Positions 44,001-53,422 of a stretch of 64,000 nucleotides of DNA are shown in pieces (position 1 is the first letter of the stretch; every line of letters starts with the position of its first letter). The notes under the pieces were generated by a model, which ran no database searches, was not told the DNA's origin, and saw only the letters and a program-made list of their open reading frames with translations. The position numbers and the translations under genes are program-made. Origin of the DNA: Acidobacteriota bacterium (GTDB taxonomy: Bacteria > Acidobacteriota > Vicinamibacteria > Vicinamibacterales > 2-12-FULL-66-21); NCBI GenBank assembly GCA_003222675.1, contig QHWT01000055.1, positions 230,619-294,618 of the forward strand, written 5' to 3'.

Positions 44001-44843
44001 ATGTCAGACACACCTCAAACTCTGGCGCCGATGCGCAAAGTCACGGTCACGCGTGTCGGCCGCGCGGCTCAGGCCGGACGCGAGGACGTGGCTGCCGCCG
44101 AAGAGCCGCTCGACGTGCGGCTGCAGGGGCAGTCCTTCGCGATCGTGATGCGCACGCCGGGCGACGATCGTGCGCTCGCGGCCGGTTTCCTTTTCTCCGA
44201 ACGCGTAATCCGGACATCCGACGACATCGGTGCGGTCGAGCACTGCCGTCATCCCGATCAAGCGAAGGCGCATCACGTCGTGAACGTCTTTCTGCGCGGC
44301 GACGCGGCAGCCGCCGCGTTGAAGCATCTCGAGCAGCGACGACGGGTCGTCGCAAACAGTTCGTGCGGCGTGTGCGGCCGCGCATCGATCGATGAGCTGC
44401 GCTCGGACATTCCTCCATTGACGGCCTCGTCCCGCGTGCATGCGGCGGTGATTAGCGCACTGCCCGGCATGTTGCGCCAGCGACAGGTTACGTTCGACGA
44501 AACCGGCGGGCTCCACGCTGCCGGTCTTTTCGACCTGTCGGGCACCCTCGTCGCAAGCGCCGAAGACGTGGGACGCCATAATGCCGTCGACAAGGTGGTG
44601 GGCGCGATGCTGCTGGAAGATCGCCTGCCGCTGCCGCACGCGATCCTCATGGTCAGCGGACGCGTGTCGTTCGAGATCGTCCAGAAGGCGTGGCTCGCCG
44701 GTGTGCCTGTGCTCGCGGCGGTCTCCGCGCCGACGAGTCTCGCGATCGATCTCGCGCGCGAAGCGGGCATCACGCTGATCGGTTTCGTCCGCGATGGAGG
44801 ATTCAACATCTACGCGCATGAGGTCCGGATCATTGGTGGGTAA
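44001..44843 (+). CDS. fdhD: Formate dehydrogenase accessory sulfurtransferase FdhD
   Basis: About 280 residues. The family pattern is clear: EEPLDVRLQG, RTPGDDRALAAGFLFSE, the active loop NSSCGVCGRAS (two cysteines, about residue 117), then FDETGGLHAAGLFD, SAEDVGRHNAVDKVVG and GRVSFEIVQKA. FdhD passes sulfur from IscS to the molybdenum cofactor of formate dehydrogenase-type enzymes. No formate dehydrogenase gene lies in this window, so its client is elsewhere. It is preceded by the giant inverted repeat and followed by the sigma-54 promoter of the PBP gene, and looks monocistronic. Confidence 0.95.
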   Translation: MSDTPQTLAPMRKVTVTRVGRAAQAGREDVAAAEEPLDVRLQGQSFAIVMRTPGDDRALAAGFLFSERVIRTSDDIGAVEHCRHPDQAKAHHVVNVFLRGDAAAAALKHLEQRRRVVANSSCGVCGRASIDELRSDIPPLTASSRVHAAVISALPGMLRQRQVTFDETGGLHAAGLFDLSGTLVASAEDVGRHNAVDKVVGAMLLEDRLPLPHAILMVSGRVSFEIVQKAWLAGVPVLAAVSAPTSLAIDLAREAGITLIGFVRDGGFNIYAHEVRIIGG

Positions 44844-44944
44844 CGCGCTACACACGTAGCGTCGCGACCTTCGGCCGAGCTTCCATTAATTGGTGCCGAC
44901 GCACCATCCAGCAGGCTCAAGTTCCTGAATCACAAAACTTTGTG

Positions 44945-44961
44945 CTGGCACCGCGGTTGCC
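44945..44961 (+). promoter_or_regulatory. Near-perfect sigma-54 promoter upstream of the class A PBP gene
   Basis: CTGGCAC, five bases, TTGCC matches the -24/-12 consensus (GG at 44947-44948 and GC at 44959-44960, ten bases apart). The predicted start, about 44972, lies 13 bases before the ATG at 44985. An imperfect dyad, GGTGCCGACGCACC, lies about 50 bp upstream and could be an activator site. Confidence 0.7.
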
Positions 44962-44984
44962 TTGAAGGCACCGAGGTGCTGTTG

Positions 44985-47288
44985 ATGGTGCGTCGATCGA
45001 ACGTCGTGATCGCAGCCGTGGCGCTGCTGGCCGTCTTCACCTGGTCGGTGTCGGCGATCGCGCTCCTCGGGGCGTGGCGGCTCGCCGGCGAGCTGGACCG
45101 CGCCACCGAAAGGGCGCGGCTCGAACCGCACGCGCAGGCATCGGTCGTCTTCGATCGTCACGAGCACCCGGTGTTCTCCTTTTATCTAGAACAGCGGCTC
45201 GATGTGTCGTTCCAGTCGGTGTCGCCGCACATGATCGATGCGATCCTCGCGGCCGAGGATCGACGCTTCTATTCACATCATGGCCTCGACGGCGTCCGCA
45301 TGGTGAAGGCGGCGTGGCGCAACTGGCGCGCGGGACGAATCGTCGAAGGGGGCAGCACCATCACGCAGCAACTCGCGCGCGCTGAACAGCTCACGTCCGC
45401 GCGCACCTTCACGCGAAAGATCCGCGAGGCGGTGCTCGCGGCGCGGTTCGAGGAGCGCTACAGCAAGAGCGAGATTCTCGGCGCGTACTTGAACACCGTG
45501 TACTTCGGCGACGGCTACTACGGCGTCGAAGCCGCGTCGCGCGGCTATTTTGCCAAGGCTGCGTCGACGCTGCAGCCGCACGAGGCGGCCCTGCTCGCCG
45601 CGCTTGTACGATCGCCGTCCGCCTACTCGCCGTCTTACGCACCCGCGCGCGCGCTCGCGCGGCGCAATCTCGTGTTGCGCCTGATGCGAGATACGGGGAA
45701 GTTGACCGACGGGCAATACCGGGCCTCGGCCGCCCTGCCGCTCCGCGCCAACAGCACGCCGGCGATTCTCAACGCATCGGACGGCGATTCGCGTGCGTGT
45801 GGCCAGTACTTCCAGGAGGAGGTGCGGCGCGAATTGATGGCCCGCTTCGGCGACCACCAGGTGCTGAAGGGTGGCCTGCGCGTTTACACGGGCTACGACG
45901 AGCGGATGCAGTGCGAGGGAGAGCGCGCGATTGCCACGCGGATCGCGCAGATCGTCAGGCTGCGCCCGAAGGCTCGCGACCTGCAGGGCAGTCTCGTTGC
46001 GATCGATCCCGCGTCGGGGGAAGTGCGCGCGATCGTCGGCGGACGCGAGTTCGCGGCCAGCAGCTTCGATCGGGCCATCCAGGCGCGGCGGCAGCCTGGC
46101 TCCGCTTTCAAACCCATCATCTACGCCGCGGCGCTGGAGCAGGGCTTCGCGCCCGGCTCGATCCTGCGGCACCTCGACGAACCCATCATGACCTCGTCGG
46201 GCCCGTGGCTCCCAGGCGGAGAACACGAGCAGCCGGAGTACACGTTGCGCTCTGCGCTCAAGATCTCGAGCAACCGTGCCGCTGCCCAGTTGCTGCAGCA
46301 GGTCGGCCTCCGCGTCACCGAGTACTACGCGCAGCGGCTCGGGATCGAATCGCGCCTTCCATCGGTGCCATCACTCGCGCTCGGGACGGGTGGCGTCACG
46401 CTGCTCGAGCTGACGTCGGCATACGGCGTGTTCGCCAATCAGGGCACCGCGGTGACGCCGCACCTTGTCGTGCGCGTCGAGGATCGCGACGGGCGTACGT
46501 TATGGGACGCGCAACCTGCGCGGCGGCCGGTGTTGTCCGAGGCAACCGCGTTCATGATGTCGAGCATGCTCGCGGACGTGATTCAGTCGGGGACCGGCAC
46601 GCCGGCGCGCGCGGCCGGTTTCACATTGCCGGCGGCCGGTAAGACGGGAACGACCGACGACTACACGGATGCGTGGTTCGTCGGCTACACGCCCCGACTC
46701 GTCGCCGGTGTGTGGTTTGGCATAGATCGTCCGGCGCCCATCATGAACCGCGGATTCGCCAGCATCGTCGCGGTGCCTGCGTGGGCGCGGTTCATGAAAA
46801 CGGCCACGGAGGGCGACCCGCCGTCGTGGTATGCGCCTCCGGGGGATGTCGAGAAGGTTGCGATCTGCCGATTGAGCGGAAAGCTTGCGACCGATGCGTG
46901 CCGCCACGACTGGCGTGGACCTGATTACGTCGCCGCCGACCTGACGGACCTTCCGGGCCAGCAGATGGCTTCCGGGTTCAGCAGCACGGCCACTGTTGCG
47001 ACCTCCGAGGTCGTCAACCAGCCCATGGTCTTCGAGGATTACTTTCCGGTCGGCAGCGTGCCCTCGGAGGTTTGCCCGCTGCACGGCGCCGCGCCGCTTG
47101 GCATCGATGGAGTCGTCGGCTCGGCGTGGCTCGATCGCCGCTACTCGGTCGAGCCTGCCTCCTCGATTCAACCGGCCGCGGCCGCCGATCTTCCGCCTAA
47201 AGGCGGAAGCCACGAACGAAGCATCCTTTACGTCGAGCGCATCCCGCGCGCGGATGGAACGACGCATTTCGTGATCAAGCAGCGCTGA
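44985..47288 (+). CDS. Class A penicillin-binding protein (PBP1A type)
   Basis: About 767 residues from ATG 44985; the frame extends to a TTG at 44940, but that covers the promoter. One N-terminal helix (VVIAAVALLAVFTWSVSAIA) is followed by the GT51 glycosyltransferase domain with catalytic AAEDRRFYSHHG (E91), EGGSTITQQLAR and LNTVYFGDGYYGVEAAS. The transpeptidase domain has the active serine in QPGSAFKP, SSNRA (SxN) and AGKTGTT. It polymerises and cross-links peptidoglycan outside the membrane. The C-terminal tail contains DLPPKGGSHERS, which is encoded by a palindromic repeat (47190-47215) and so may be a neutral insertion. Control by sigma-54 is unusual for a wall synthase. Confidence 0.93.
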   Translation: MVRRSNVVIAAVALLAVFTWSVSAIALLGAWRLAGELDRATERARLEPHAQASVVFDRHEHPVFSFYLEQRLDVSFQSVSPHMIDAILAAEDRRFYSHHGLDGVRMVKAAWRNWRAGRIVEGGSTITQQLARAEQLTSARTFTRKIREAVLAARFEERYSKSEILGAYLNTVYFGDGYYGVEAASRGYFAKAASTLQPHEAALLAALVRSPSAYSPSYAPARALARRNLVLRLMRDTGKLTDGQYRASAALPLRANSTPAILNASDGDSRACGQYFQEEVRRELMARFGDHQVLKGGLRVYTGYDERMQCEGERAIATRIAQIVRLRPKARDLQGSLVAIDPASGEVRAIVGGREFAASSFDRAIQARRQPGSAFKPIIYAAALEQGFAPGSILRHLDEPIMTSSGPWLPGGEHEQPEYTLRSALKISSNRAAAQLLQQVGLRVTEYYAQRLGIESRLPSVPSLALGTGGVTLLELTSAYGVFANQGTAVTPHLVVRVEDRDGRTLWDAQPARRPVLSEATAFMMSSMLADVIQSGTGTPARAAGFTLPAAGKTGTTDDYTDAWFVGYTPRLVAGVWFGIDRPAPIMNRGFASIVAVPAWARFMKTATEGDPPSWYAPPGDVEKVAICRLSGKLATDACRHDWRGPDYVAADLTDLPGQQMASGFSSTATVATSEVVNQPMVFEDYFPVGSVPSEVCPLHGAAPLGIDGVVGSAWLDRRYSVEPASSIQPAAAADLPPKGGSHERSILYVERIPRADGTTHFVIKQR
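47190..47215 (+). repeat. Palindromic repeat CTTCCGCCT-AA-AGGCGGAAG within a coding sequence
   Basis: A perfect 9-bp inverted repeat with CCACGA attached lies inside the 3' end of the PBP gene. In the other frames it reads FRLKAEAT on this strand and VASAFRRK on the opposite strand, tags that I recall as very common in Vicinamibacteria proteins, which suggests a dispersed element able to insert in coding DNA. Confidence 0.6.
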
Positions 47289-47289
47289 C

Positions 47290-47315
47290 TCGTGGCTTCC
47301 GCCTTCACGCGGAAG
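47290..47315 (-). repeat. Inverted second copy of the CTTCCGC repeat, also a likely terminator
   Basis: TCGTGGCTTCCGCCTT (47290-47305) is the exact reverse complement of 47200-47215. Its own hairpin, CTTCCGC/GCGGAAG (47296-47315), sits between the PBP stop and the convergent VKOR-like gene, and supplies the last codons and TGA of the latter. Confidence 0.6.
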
Positions 47316-47706
47316 ATGATTGGACGATGAACAGCGCAAGCAGCGTCCCATTCGCGATATGCCCCGTCCAGCAGATGCGGCACTCGTGACGGTTCGAAAT
47401 CAGGCTATACCCGAGGAATGCGCTCATGGCGACGGCGGGGACGGTCATCACGGCGAGCCACCAGGCCGGCCAGTGTGAGATGACGCCGATCGCGAGCACC
47501 GTGTAGAGCAGCACGCCGAGCGCGGCGTTGGGAAATCCAAGCAGGGATGCGCGTGGCGTGCGAAAGAGCACGGCGCATCCGCCAGCTTCGAGACGGCAGA
47601 TCTCAGGCCCCGTCAGCCATCCGGGCAGCACGCGGTAATGCCCGTACAGCGCGGCGACTGAGGCGGCCGCGCCGCAGGCGAGCGCGATCCAGATCGCCAA
47701 CGTCAT
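47305..47706 (-). CDS. Vitamin K epoxide reductase (VKOR)-like membrane protein
   Basis: About 133 residues from ATG 47706, overlapping the glycosylase stop as ATGA. Four hydrophobic segments are visible. The loop pair CRLEAGGC (about 41-48) and the later CRICW motif (about 112-116) match the redox cysteines of VKOR, the latter being the CxxC that reduces quinone. Conserved LGFPNAALGVLLY follows the first pair. VKOR-type proteins reoxidise periplasmic thiol oxidases in many bacteria in place of DsbB. No DsbA-like partner is adjacent; the neighbour is a DNA glycosylase, so the pairing looks accidental or operon-level only. Confidence 0.78.
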   Translation of the reverse strand: MTLAIWIALACGAAASVAALYGHYRVLPGWLTGPEICRLEAGGCAVLFRTPRASLLGFPNAALGVLLYTVLAIGVISHWPAWWLAVMTVPAVAMSAFLGYSLISNRHECRICWTGHIANGTLLALFIVQSSSA

Positions 47707-48536
47707 GATTGAGACGGCTGACACGTCGGGCACCAGTACGTCAGGCGCGCGTCGCGTCCCTGGGCCTTCACGAGAATACGCGTGCCGCACTTGCGGCACG
47801 GCTGCCGCGCACGGCCGTAGACATAGAGGCGCTCGCCGGGATCGGCACGCCGCGTAGTCCGACGATATCCCGTGTAGGTCACGATGCCGCCGCGCGGATC
47901 GGTCACGTTCGCGCGCAAGTACTTCTGCGCCGCGCGAAGGATCTGCCGCAGCGTTTCGTCATCGAGCGCCGCGACACGAACGAACGGATGGACGCCGCAG
48001 ATGAACAGCACTTCGGATTTGTAGACGTTCCCCGCGCCTGCGACGACCCGCTGGTTCAGCAGCGCCTCGCCGATCTCAGTCGCGCCTCGCTCGCGAAAGC
48101 GGCGAATCGCTTCGTCCTCGTCGAAGGATTCAGCGAGCAGGTCGGGGCCCATGAGGCGCAGGTCTTCCTGCCGCGCAATCGACGTGCGATCGAGGAACTC
48201 CGCCACGGGGACGTTGAAGCCGACCGCTTCGAAGGCGTCGGTCGCGACGACAATGCGCATGTCGCGCCGCGGACGCTGCCAGGTTTCGCCGCGGCGGTAA
48301 ATGTGCCAGCTCCCGTTCATGCGCATGTGCGTGCGCAGAACGAGGTCGCCGCTGAAACGCATCAGCAGGTGCTTGCCTGCAGCCGTCACGCTCTCGATGG
48401 TGCGCCCCGTCAGCGGATGATCCTCGTGCACGCGCGTCAGCGCGGGGAACACCGACTCGAAGCGGACGACCAGGTGTCCTGCGAGCGCGCGGTTGAGTGT
48501 GCGCGCCGCCCGAAAAATCGTGTCCCCTTCAGGCAT
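47703..48536 (-). CDS. Fpg/Nei-family DNA glycosylase (endonuclease VIII-like)
   Basis: About 277 residues beginning PEGDTIFRAARTLNRAL: the catalytic Pro2 and Glu3 are in place once the initiator Met is removed. The helix-two-turn-helix region has LLNQRVVAGAGNVYKSEVLF, and the C-terminal zinc finger is CRKCGTRI plus YWCPTC. The PEGDT start and overall pattern are closest to the actinobacterial/acidobacterial Nei2 group rather than Fpg. It excises oxidised pyrimidines and nicks the strand. Upstream, 63 bp away on the same strand, is the Lhr helicase, also a DNA repair protein, so the two may be co-transcribed. Confidence 0.9.
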   Translation of the reverse strand: MPEGDTIFRAARTLNRALAGHLVVRFESVFPALTRVHEDHPLTGRTIESVTAAGKHLLMRFSGDLVLRTHMRMNGSWHIYRRGETWQRPRRDMRIVVATDAFEAVGFNVPVAEFLDRTSIARQEDLRLMGPDLLAESFDEDEAIRRFRERGATEIGEALLNQRVVAGAGNVYKSEVLFICGVHPFVRVAALDDETLRQILRAAQKYLRANVTDPRGGIVTYTGYRRTTRRADPGERLYVYGRARQPCRKCGTRILVKAQGRDARLTYWCPTCQPSQS

Positions 48537-48599
48537 GCCCGGCCTTCGCCGCGCTGGCCGTCCCGCGGCTTCGGCGAGGCAGGCCTCTGACGGCGTGCA

Positions 48600-51500
48600 C
48601 TACCGCTCCGCCGCTCCGGCGAGACGCGCCGCAGCCGAAGGCGAAGGCGGCCTTCGCATTTGCAGGCCCATCGCGGACGCGTTGAAGCCGGCTTCGATCA
48701 GAAACGGCGTCAGCGGGTGATCGGCAGGAGCGCGCCCGTTGATCTCGGATACGAGCAGGCCGCCGCGGACGTCGTCACGCGCCAGCGCGGCGAGGCGCTC
48801 GCCGAGCGCGCGGCCGATCGTCGATCGCGCCGGCTCGTCTTCCGGCAGGAACGCCACGAGCTGGCGGCCGCCGCGCGGAATGTAGGCAGCGAGCGCTCCG
48901 TTGACGAGCACCACGAGCGCGCCGACGGTGCGGGTCGGTCCGCGCCCCGCAGCTTCGTCAGCCGCCGACGCTTCGGGCCACTTCAACGTCGTGCCGTAGG
49001 GATTCGCGGGATCGGTGGCCGCGAGCACGAGGACCTCGGGATCGTCCGGCGCATCGCGCAAGGAGCGCAGGAGCTCGAGCGCGGGAGGCAGCGCGAACTG
49101 CGTCGCGCCCACGCCGCCGACGAAGTACCCGCGCCGTACGCGTCCGGCGTCCTCGAGCGCCTTCAGCACGTCGTAGACGGCGCCGAAGCCGCCGGCGATT
49201 CCTTCCGCGGCGGCCACCTCGCGCGTCAGCACGCCATAGCGCGCGAGCAGTTGCTGCGCCATCGACGTCGACCACTGCGTGTCCGTCGCGATGGCCGGCA
49301 GCCGTTCGGCAAGCAATGACCACCGGCCTTCGGCAGCGGGAGGCGCCACGCGCCGGGTCCTGAACGTGCGCACGCGCGCGGCCTTGCGCGAACGCCGTTC
49401 GGGAGGACGCGTGAACGCGCGCAGCGCATGAAACGTGTCGTTGGTGATCAGTCCTTTCCACACGAGGTCCCACAGCGCGTCAACGGTCTCGCCGGGATAC
49501 CCACCGCCGGCGGCCTCGTGCAGCGGAACAAAGAAGGTCGCGCCGTTTTTCTTGAGATGAGCAGTAATCGCGGCTTCCCGCGGCGACAGATCTGTGGCGG
49601 GCACAGGACGCCACAGTCTGGCGAGATGGTCGGTGAGATAAATGGCGACGCGCCCGTCACGATCGCCGATTGGCTCGACGCCGCGCCATACCACTTCGCC
49701 TGCGGCCAGCAGCGCGTCGAGATCCGCCGGCATGTAGCCGTCAACGCGCGCCGGGAGCATATCCGATTCCACGATCGATGCGGGGAGCGGCGCCCCTTGG
49801 AGATTCTCGACGGCATCGAGCAACGCGTCGAGGCCGCCGCGCTTGCGGACGAGACCCTGCCACGACGTGACGAGCCGCGCGAGCACGGGAGGATCGACCG
49901 GCTCTACCTCCTTGCGCAGCTTGGCGAGCGATCGCCGCCGCACGGTCTGCAAGACGTCGCCGTCGCACCACTCGCGCCCGCTGCCGCCCGGCCGGAACTC
50001 ACCCTCGAGCAGTCGTCGCGTCGCGGCGAGTGTTTTCAGTAGTGCATCGGCCGTCGATCTCCCGAGTGTGTAGCGGGCGGCAAAGTCACCGCTCGTGAAA
50101 GGCCCATGCGTTCGCGCATACCGTCGCGCGAGGTCGAGCGACGCATCACGCGTCGGCTCCAGGAGTGACGCCGGCAAGCCGACCGGCAGCGGAACGCCGA
50201 GGCCGTCGCGATAGCGCCCCGAATATTCGACGGGAATCACGCGCGCCTGGCCGCCGATGTTGATCCTGATGATCCGACGATCCCGCAGCAGGCGTTCGAT
50301 CGCATCGTCCGCATCGATCGACGCTCGCGCGGCCACCTCGTCGCGCGTGAGATCTCCGAGATGAAGCAAGAGGTCGTGCACGCCGTCGATCGATCGGGCG
50401 CGATACCGTTCATCGAGCTGCTGAAGCTGTCGCTCGACGTCCCCCAGCGCGTCGGCGTCCAGCAGCTCTCGGAGCTCCGCCTCGCCGAGCAGCTCGCGCA
50501 GCTGCGCCTGATCGATCGATAAGGCCTGCGCGCGCCGTTCGGCGAGGGGCGCATCGCCATCGTAGATATAGTTTGCGACATAGCCGAAGAGCAGCGCCGA
50601 GGCAAACGGCGACGGTATGCTCGAATCCGCCGTCACTGTCTTGATCTCCCGCGCTTCGATCCGGCGCAGCGTCTCGACGAGCGCGGGAATATCGAAGACG
50701 TCGCGCAGGCACTCGCGATACGCCTCCAGGATCATCGGAAAAGATCCATAGCGGGCCGCGACAGCCAGGAGATCTGCCGCACGCTTGCGTTGCTGCCAGA
50801 GCGGCGTGCGTCCGCCCGGACGACGGCGGGGGAGCAGCAGCGCACGCGCCGCCGCCTCGCGAAACTTCGCCGCGAAGAGCGCGGTGCTGCCCAGCTGCCG
50901 CACGACGAGTGCTTCCGCTTCGTCCGATGCCGGGATCAGCAACGCCGCGTCGGGCGGATTCTCCGTCTCCGGGAATCTCACGACGAACCCGTCATCCGTC
51001 CACATCGTCTCCACATCGGTGCCCGTTTCGGCGCGGACACGTTCGACGATGGCCATCGCCCATGGCGCGTGGATGCGGCCGCCGAAGGGGGAGAGCACGC
51101 ACAATCGCCAGTCGCCGAGCTCGTCCCGCGTGCGTTCGATGACGATCGTGCGGTCGTCGGGGACGGCGCCTGTCGCGGCTGCCTGGTCAGCGAGATAGCG
51201 GACGAGATTTTCCGCGGCACTGGCATCGAGGTCGTGTTGTTTGGTCAGCCGCTGGACGGCGGCCCCCGGCGGCATCTGCCGGATGCTGCGAACGAGCTCG
51301 CCGATGTGGCGTCCGAGCTCCAGCGGGCGGCCGGCCGCGTCCGCTTTCCAGAATGGCATCTTGCCCGGCTGGCCCGGGGCTGGCGTCACGATGACGCGAT
51401 CATGGGTGATCTCTTCGATGCGCCAGGACGAGGCGCCGAGCAGGAACGTTTCTCCCACGCGGCTCTCGAACACCATTTCCTCGTCGAGCTCTCCCACGCG

Positions 51501-53210
51501 GGCGCCGGGTCCGCGCTCGCCACTGAGGAACACGCCGTACAGCCCGCGATCGGGAATCGTCCCGCCGTTGATCACCGCCACGCGCTTCGCGCCTTCGCGC
51601 GCCGTGATCGTGTTCTTCAATCGATCCCACGTCACGCGCGGACGGAGATCCGCGAAATCGTCCGACGGATATCGGCCCGACAACATGTCGAGCACGCCCT
51701 CGAAGATCGCACGGCTCAGCTCGGCGAATGGCGCAGCGCAGCGGAGCGCCTGGAACAGGGCGTCGACGTCCCAGTCGTCCATCGCGACCATCGCGACGAT
51801 CTGCTGCGCGAGCACGTCGAGGGGATTTCGCGGATACCGGCTGGATTCGATGTGCGCCTCGTGCATCGCGCGCGTGACGGCCGCGCACGCCACGAGATCA
51901 CCACGAAACTTGGGCACGATGATGCCGCGGCTCGGCTCGTCGATACGGTGTCCCGATCGCCCGATGCGCTGCATTCCGCTCGCCACCGATGGCGGCGCTT
52001 CGATCTGGATAACGAGATCGATTGCCCCCATGTCGATCCCGAGCTCGAGCGACGATGTGGCGACGAGGCCGCGAATCTGTCCGGCCTTCAGCCGATCCTC
52101 GATTTCGATCCGTTGCGCGCGTGCCAGGGATCCGTGGTGTGCGCGAACGAGCGTGTCTCCGGCGAGCTCGTTGAGCGCGGCCGCCAGACGTTCGGCGACG
52201 CGGCGGCTGTTGACAAAGATGAGCGTTGAGCGCTGCGCCTGCACCAGCTCGAGCAGCCGCGGATGAATCGCGCTCCAGATCGACGTGCGTACCGGTCCTT
52301 TCGAGGCGGGGCCGCTCGGGATGTCTTCTGCCTCGCCGATGCGGGCCATGTCCTCGACCGGCACTTCGATCCGAAGGTCGAGACTCTTCTTCTGCGAAGT
52401 GTTGACGATGGTCACCGGACGGTAGGTCGGAGCCGCGCGGTCGGCGGTGAACTCGTCGTGGATGGCGTCCTCTGGATCGAGCGACCCGGTTCCGGCATGC
52501 CGGCGAGGTCGAACCTGTCTCGCCGTGGCCGCATCGCGGCGAAGGCGGACGCCGCCGAGAAAGCGCGCGACCTCGTCGAGCGGCCGCTGCGTCGCCGACA
52601 GGCCGATGCGTTGCGGCGCCACGCGCGCTAGCGCCTGGAGACGCTCCAGCGAGAGCGCCATGTGCGCGCCCCGCTTCGTCGGCACCAGCGCGTGGATCTC
52701 ATCGATGATGATCGTGTCCACAGATCGCAGCGCTTCGCGTGCGTTCGAGGTGAGCAGGAGGTACAGGGACTCGGGCGTGGTGATCAGGATGTCGGCCGGC
52801 TCGCGCTGGAACCGGGCCCGCTCGATGGCCGGCGTGTCCCCGGTGCGGACGGCGACGGCCGGGGCGTGAAAGGCCTCGCCGCGCGCCACGGCGCGATTGC
52901 CGATTCCCGCGATCGGTGCGCGCAGATTGCGCTCGACGTCAACGGCGAGAGCCTTCAACGGCGAAACGTAGATGATCCGACAACGATCCGGCGCGACGGG
53001 GATGTCGCCGAACATGACCCGATTGATGGCCCAGAGAAACGCCGCCAGCGTCTTGCCGCTTCCTGTCGGCGCGAGAATCAGCGTCGAGTCACCGCGCGCG
53101 ATCGCAGGCCAGCCCTGCGCCTGCGGCGGCGTCGGCGCGGCAAACGACGCGCGAAACCATTCCGCAACGGATGAGTGGAACAGCTCGAGCACGTCCGCGC
53201 GCTTCGCCAC
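48600..53210 (-). CDS. lhr: Lhr-type ATP-dependent DNA helicase (long form)
   Basis: About 1536 residues from GTG 53210; the frame runs on upstream into a repeat array. The core is: motif I APTGSGKTLAAFLW (about 50), motif II IIIDEIHALVP, motif III GLSATQRPLDEV, and the helicase C half with ATSSLELGIDMGAIDLVIQ and MQRIGRSGHR. The winged-helix and beta-barrel 'Lhr' region follow to about 860, then a C-terminal part of some 650 residues with no catalytic motif, as in bacterial full-length Lhr. The last residues (PSPSAAARLAGAAER) are encoded by a GC-rich inverted repeat. Lhr moves 3'-5' on DNA and takes part in repair. It lies directly upstream of the Nei-type glycosylase. Confidence 0.93.
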   Translation of the reverse strand: MAKRADVLELFHSSVAEWFRASFAAPTPPQAQGWPAIARGDSTLILAPTGSGKTLAAFLWAINRVMFGDIPVAPDRCRIIYVSPLKALAVDVERNLRAPIAGIGNRAVARGEAFHAPAVAVRTGDTPAIERARFQREPADILITTPESLYLLLTSNAREALRSVDTIIIDEIHALVPTKRGAHMALSLERLQALARVAPQRIGLSATQRPLDEVARFLGGVRLRRDAATARQVRPRRHAGTGSLDPEDAIHDEFTADRAAPTYRPVTIVNTSQKKSLDLRIEVPVEDMARIGEAEDIPSGPASKGPVRTSIWSAIHPRLLELVQAQRSTLIFVNSRRVAERLAAALNELAGDTLVRAHHGSLARAQRIEIEDRLKAGQIRGLVATSSLELGIDMGAIDLVIQIEAPPSVASGMQRIGRSGHRIDEPSRGIIVPKFRGDLVACAAVTRAMHEAHIESSRYPRNPLDVLAQQIVAMVAMDDWDVDALFQALRCAAPFAELSRAIFEGVLDMLSGRYPSDDFADLRPRVTWDRLKNTITAREGAKRVAVINGGTIPDRGLYGVFLSGERGPGARVGELDEEMVFESRVGETFLLGASSWRIEEITHDRVIVTPAPGQPGKMPFWKADAAGRPLELGRHIGELVRSIRQMPPGAAVQRLTKQHDLDASAAENLVRYLADQAAATGAVPDDRTIVIERTRDELGDWRLCVLSPFGGRIHAPWAMAIVERVRAETGTDVETMWTDDGFVVRFPETENPPDAALLIPASDEAEALVVRQLGSTALFAAKFREAAARALLLPRRRPGGRTPLWQQRKRAADLLAVAARYGSFPMILEAYRECLRDVFDIPALVETLRRIEAREIKTVTADSSIPSPFASALLFGYVANYIYDGDAPLAERRAQALSIDQAQLRELLGEAELRELLDADALGDVERQLQQLDERYRARSIDGVHDLLLHLGDLTRDEVAARASIDADDAIERLLRDRRIIRINIGGQARVIPVEYSGRYRDGLGVPLPVGLPASLLEPTRDASLDLARRYARTHGPFTSGDFAARYTLGRSTADALLKTLAATRRLLEGEFRPGGSGREWCDGDVLQTVRRRSLAKLRKEVEPVDPPVLARLVTSWQGLVRKRGGLDALLDAVENLQGAPLPASIVESDMLPARVDGYMPADLDALLAAGEVVWRGVEPIGDRDGRVAIYLTDHLARLWRPVPATDLSPREAAITAHLKKNGATFFVPLHEAAGGGYPGETVDALWDLVWKGLITNDTFHALRAFTRPPERRSRKAARVRTFRTRRVAPPAAEGRWSLLAERLPAIATDTQWSTSMAQQLLARYGVLTREVAAAEGIAGGFGAVYDVLKALEDAGRVRRGYFVGGVGATQFALPPALELLRSLRDAPDDPEVLVLAATDPANPYGTTLKWPEASAADEAAGRGPTRTVGALVVLVNGALAAYIPRGGRQLVAFLPEDEPARSTIGRALGERLAALARDDVRGGLLVSEINGRAPADHPLTPFLIEAGFNASAMGLQMRRPPSPSAAARLAGAAER

Positions 53211-53218
53211 AGCCTTAT

Positions 53219-53422
53219 TGTAGGTGCTAGATGCCAGGTGCTCGGTGCTGCGTGCGGGGTGCCCAGTGCGGTCGCGGTAAATCGTACAGATGTCGATCAG
53301 GCGCAGCGGTTTCACTCAGCAGAGCACGAGCACCTCGGCACAGAGCACCTCAACTCACCTGACAAGGCAGCCACCGAGCACGTTTTCTGTATTCTGCCTC
53401 CTCTCTCCTGTATTCTTAAGAG
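53219..53422. repeat. Divergent gap filled by a heptad array with inverted halves (AGGTGCT / AGCACCT)
   Basis: The left half reads in 7-bp steps, AGGTGCT, AGATGCC, AGGTGCT, CGGTGCT, GCGTGCG, GGGTGCC and CAGTGCG. About 80 bp later the right half has AGAGCAC, GAGCACC, TCGGCAC, AGAGCAC in the opposite sense. CTGTATTCT occurs twice at the right end (about 53380-53414), just before the small plus-strand gene. No clear sigma-70 promoter stands out for either flanking gene. Confidence 0.7.

Noticed and set aside
50790-52229. 479-codon plus-strand ORF within the lhr region
   Set aside because: Antisense to helicase motifs; no start context or family resemblance.
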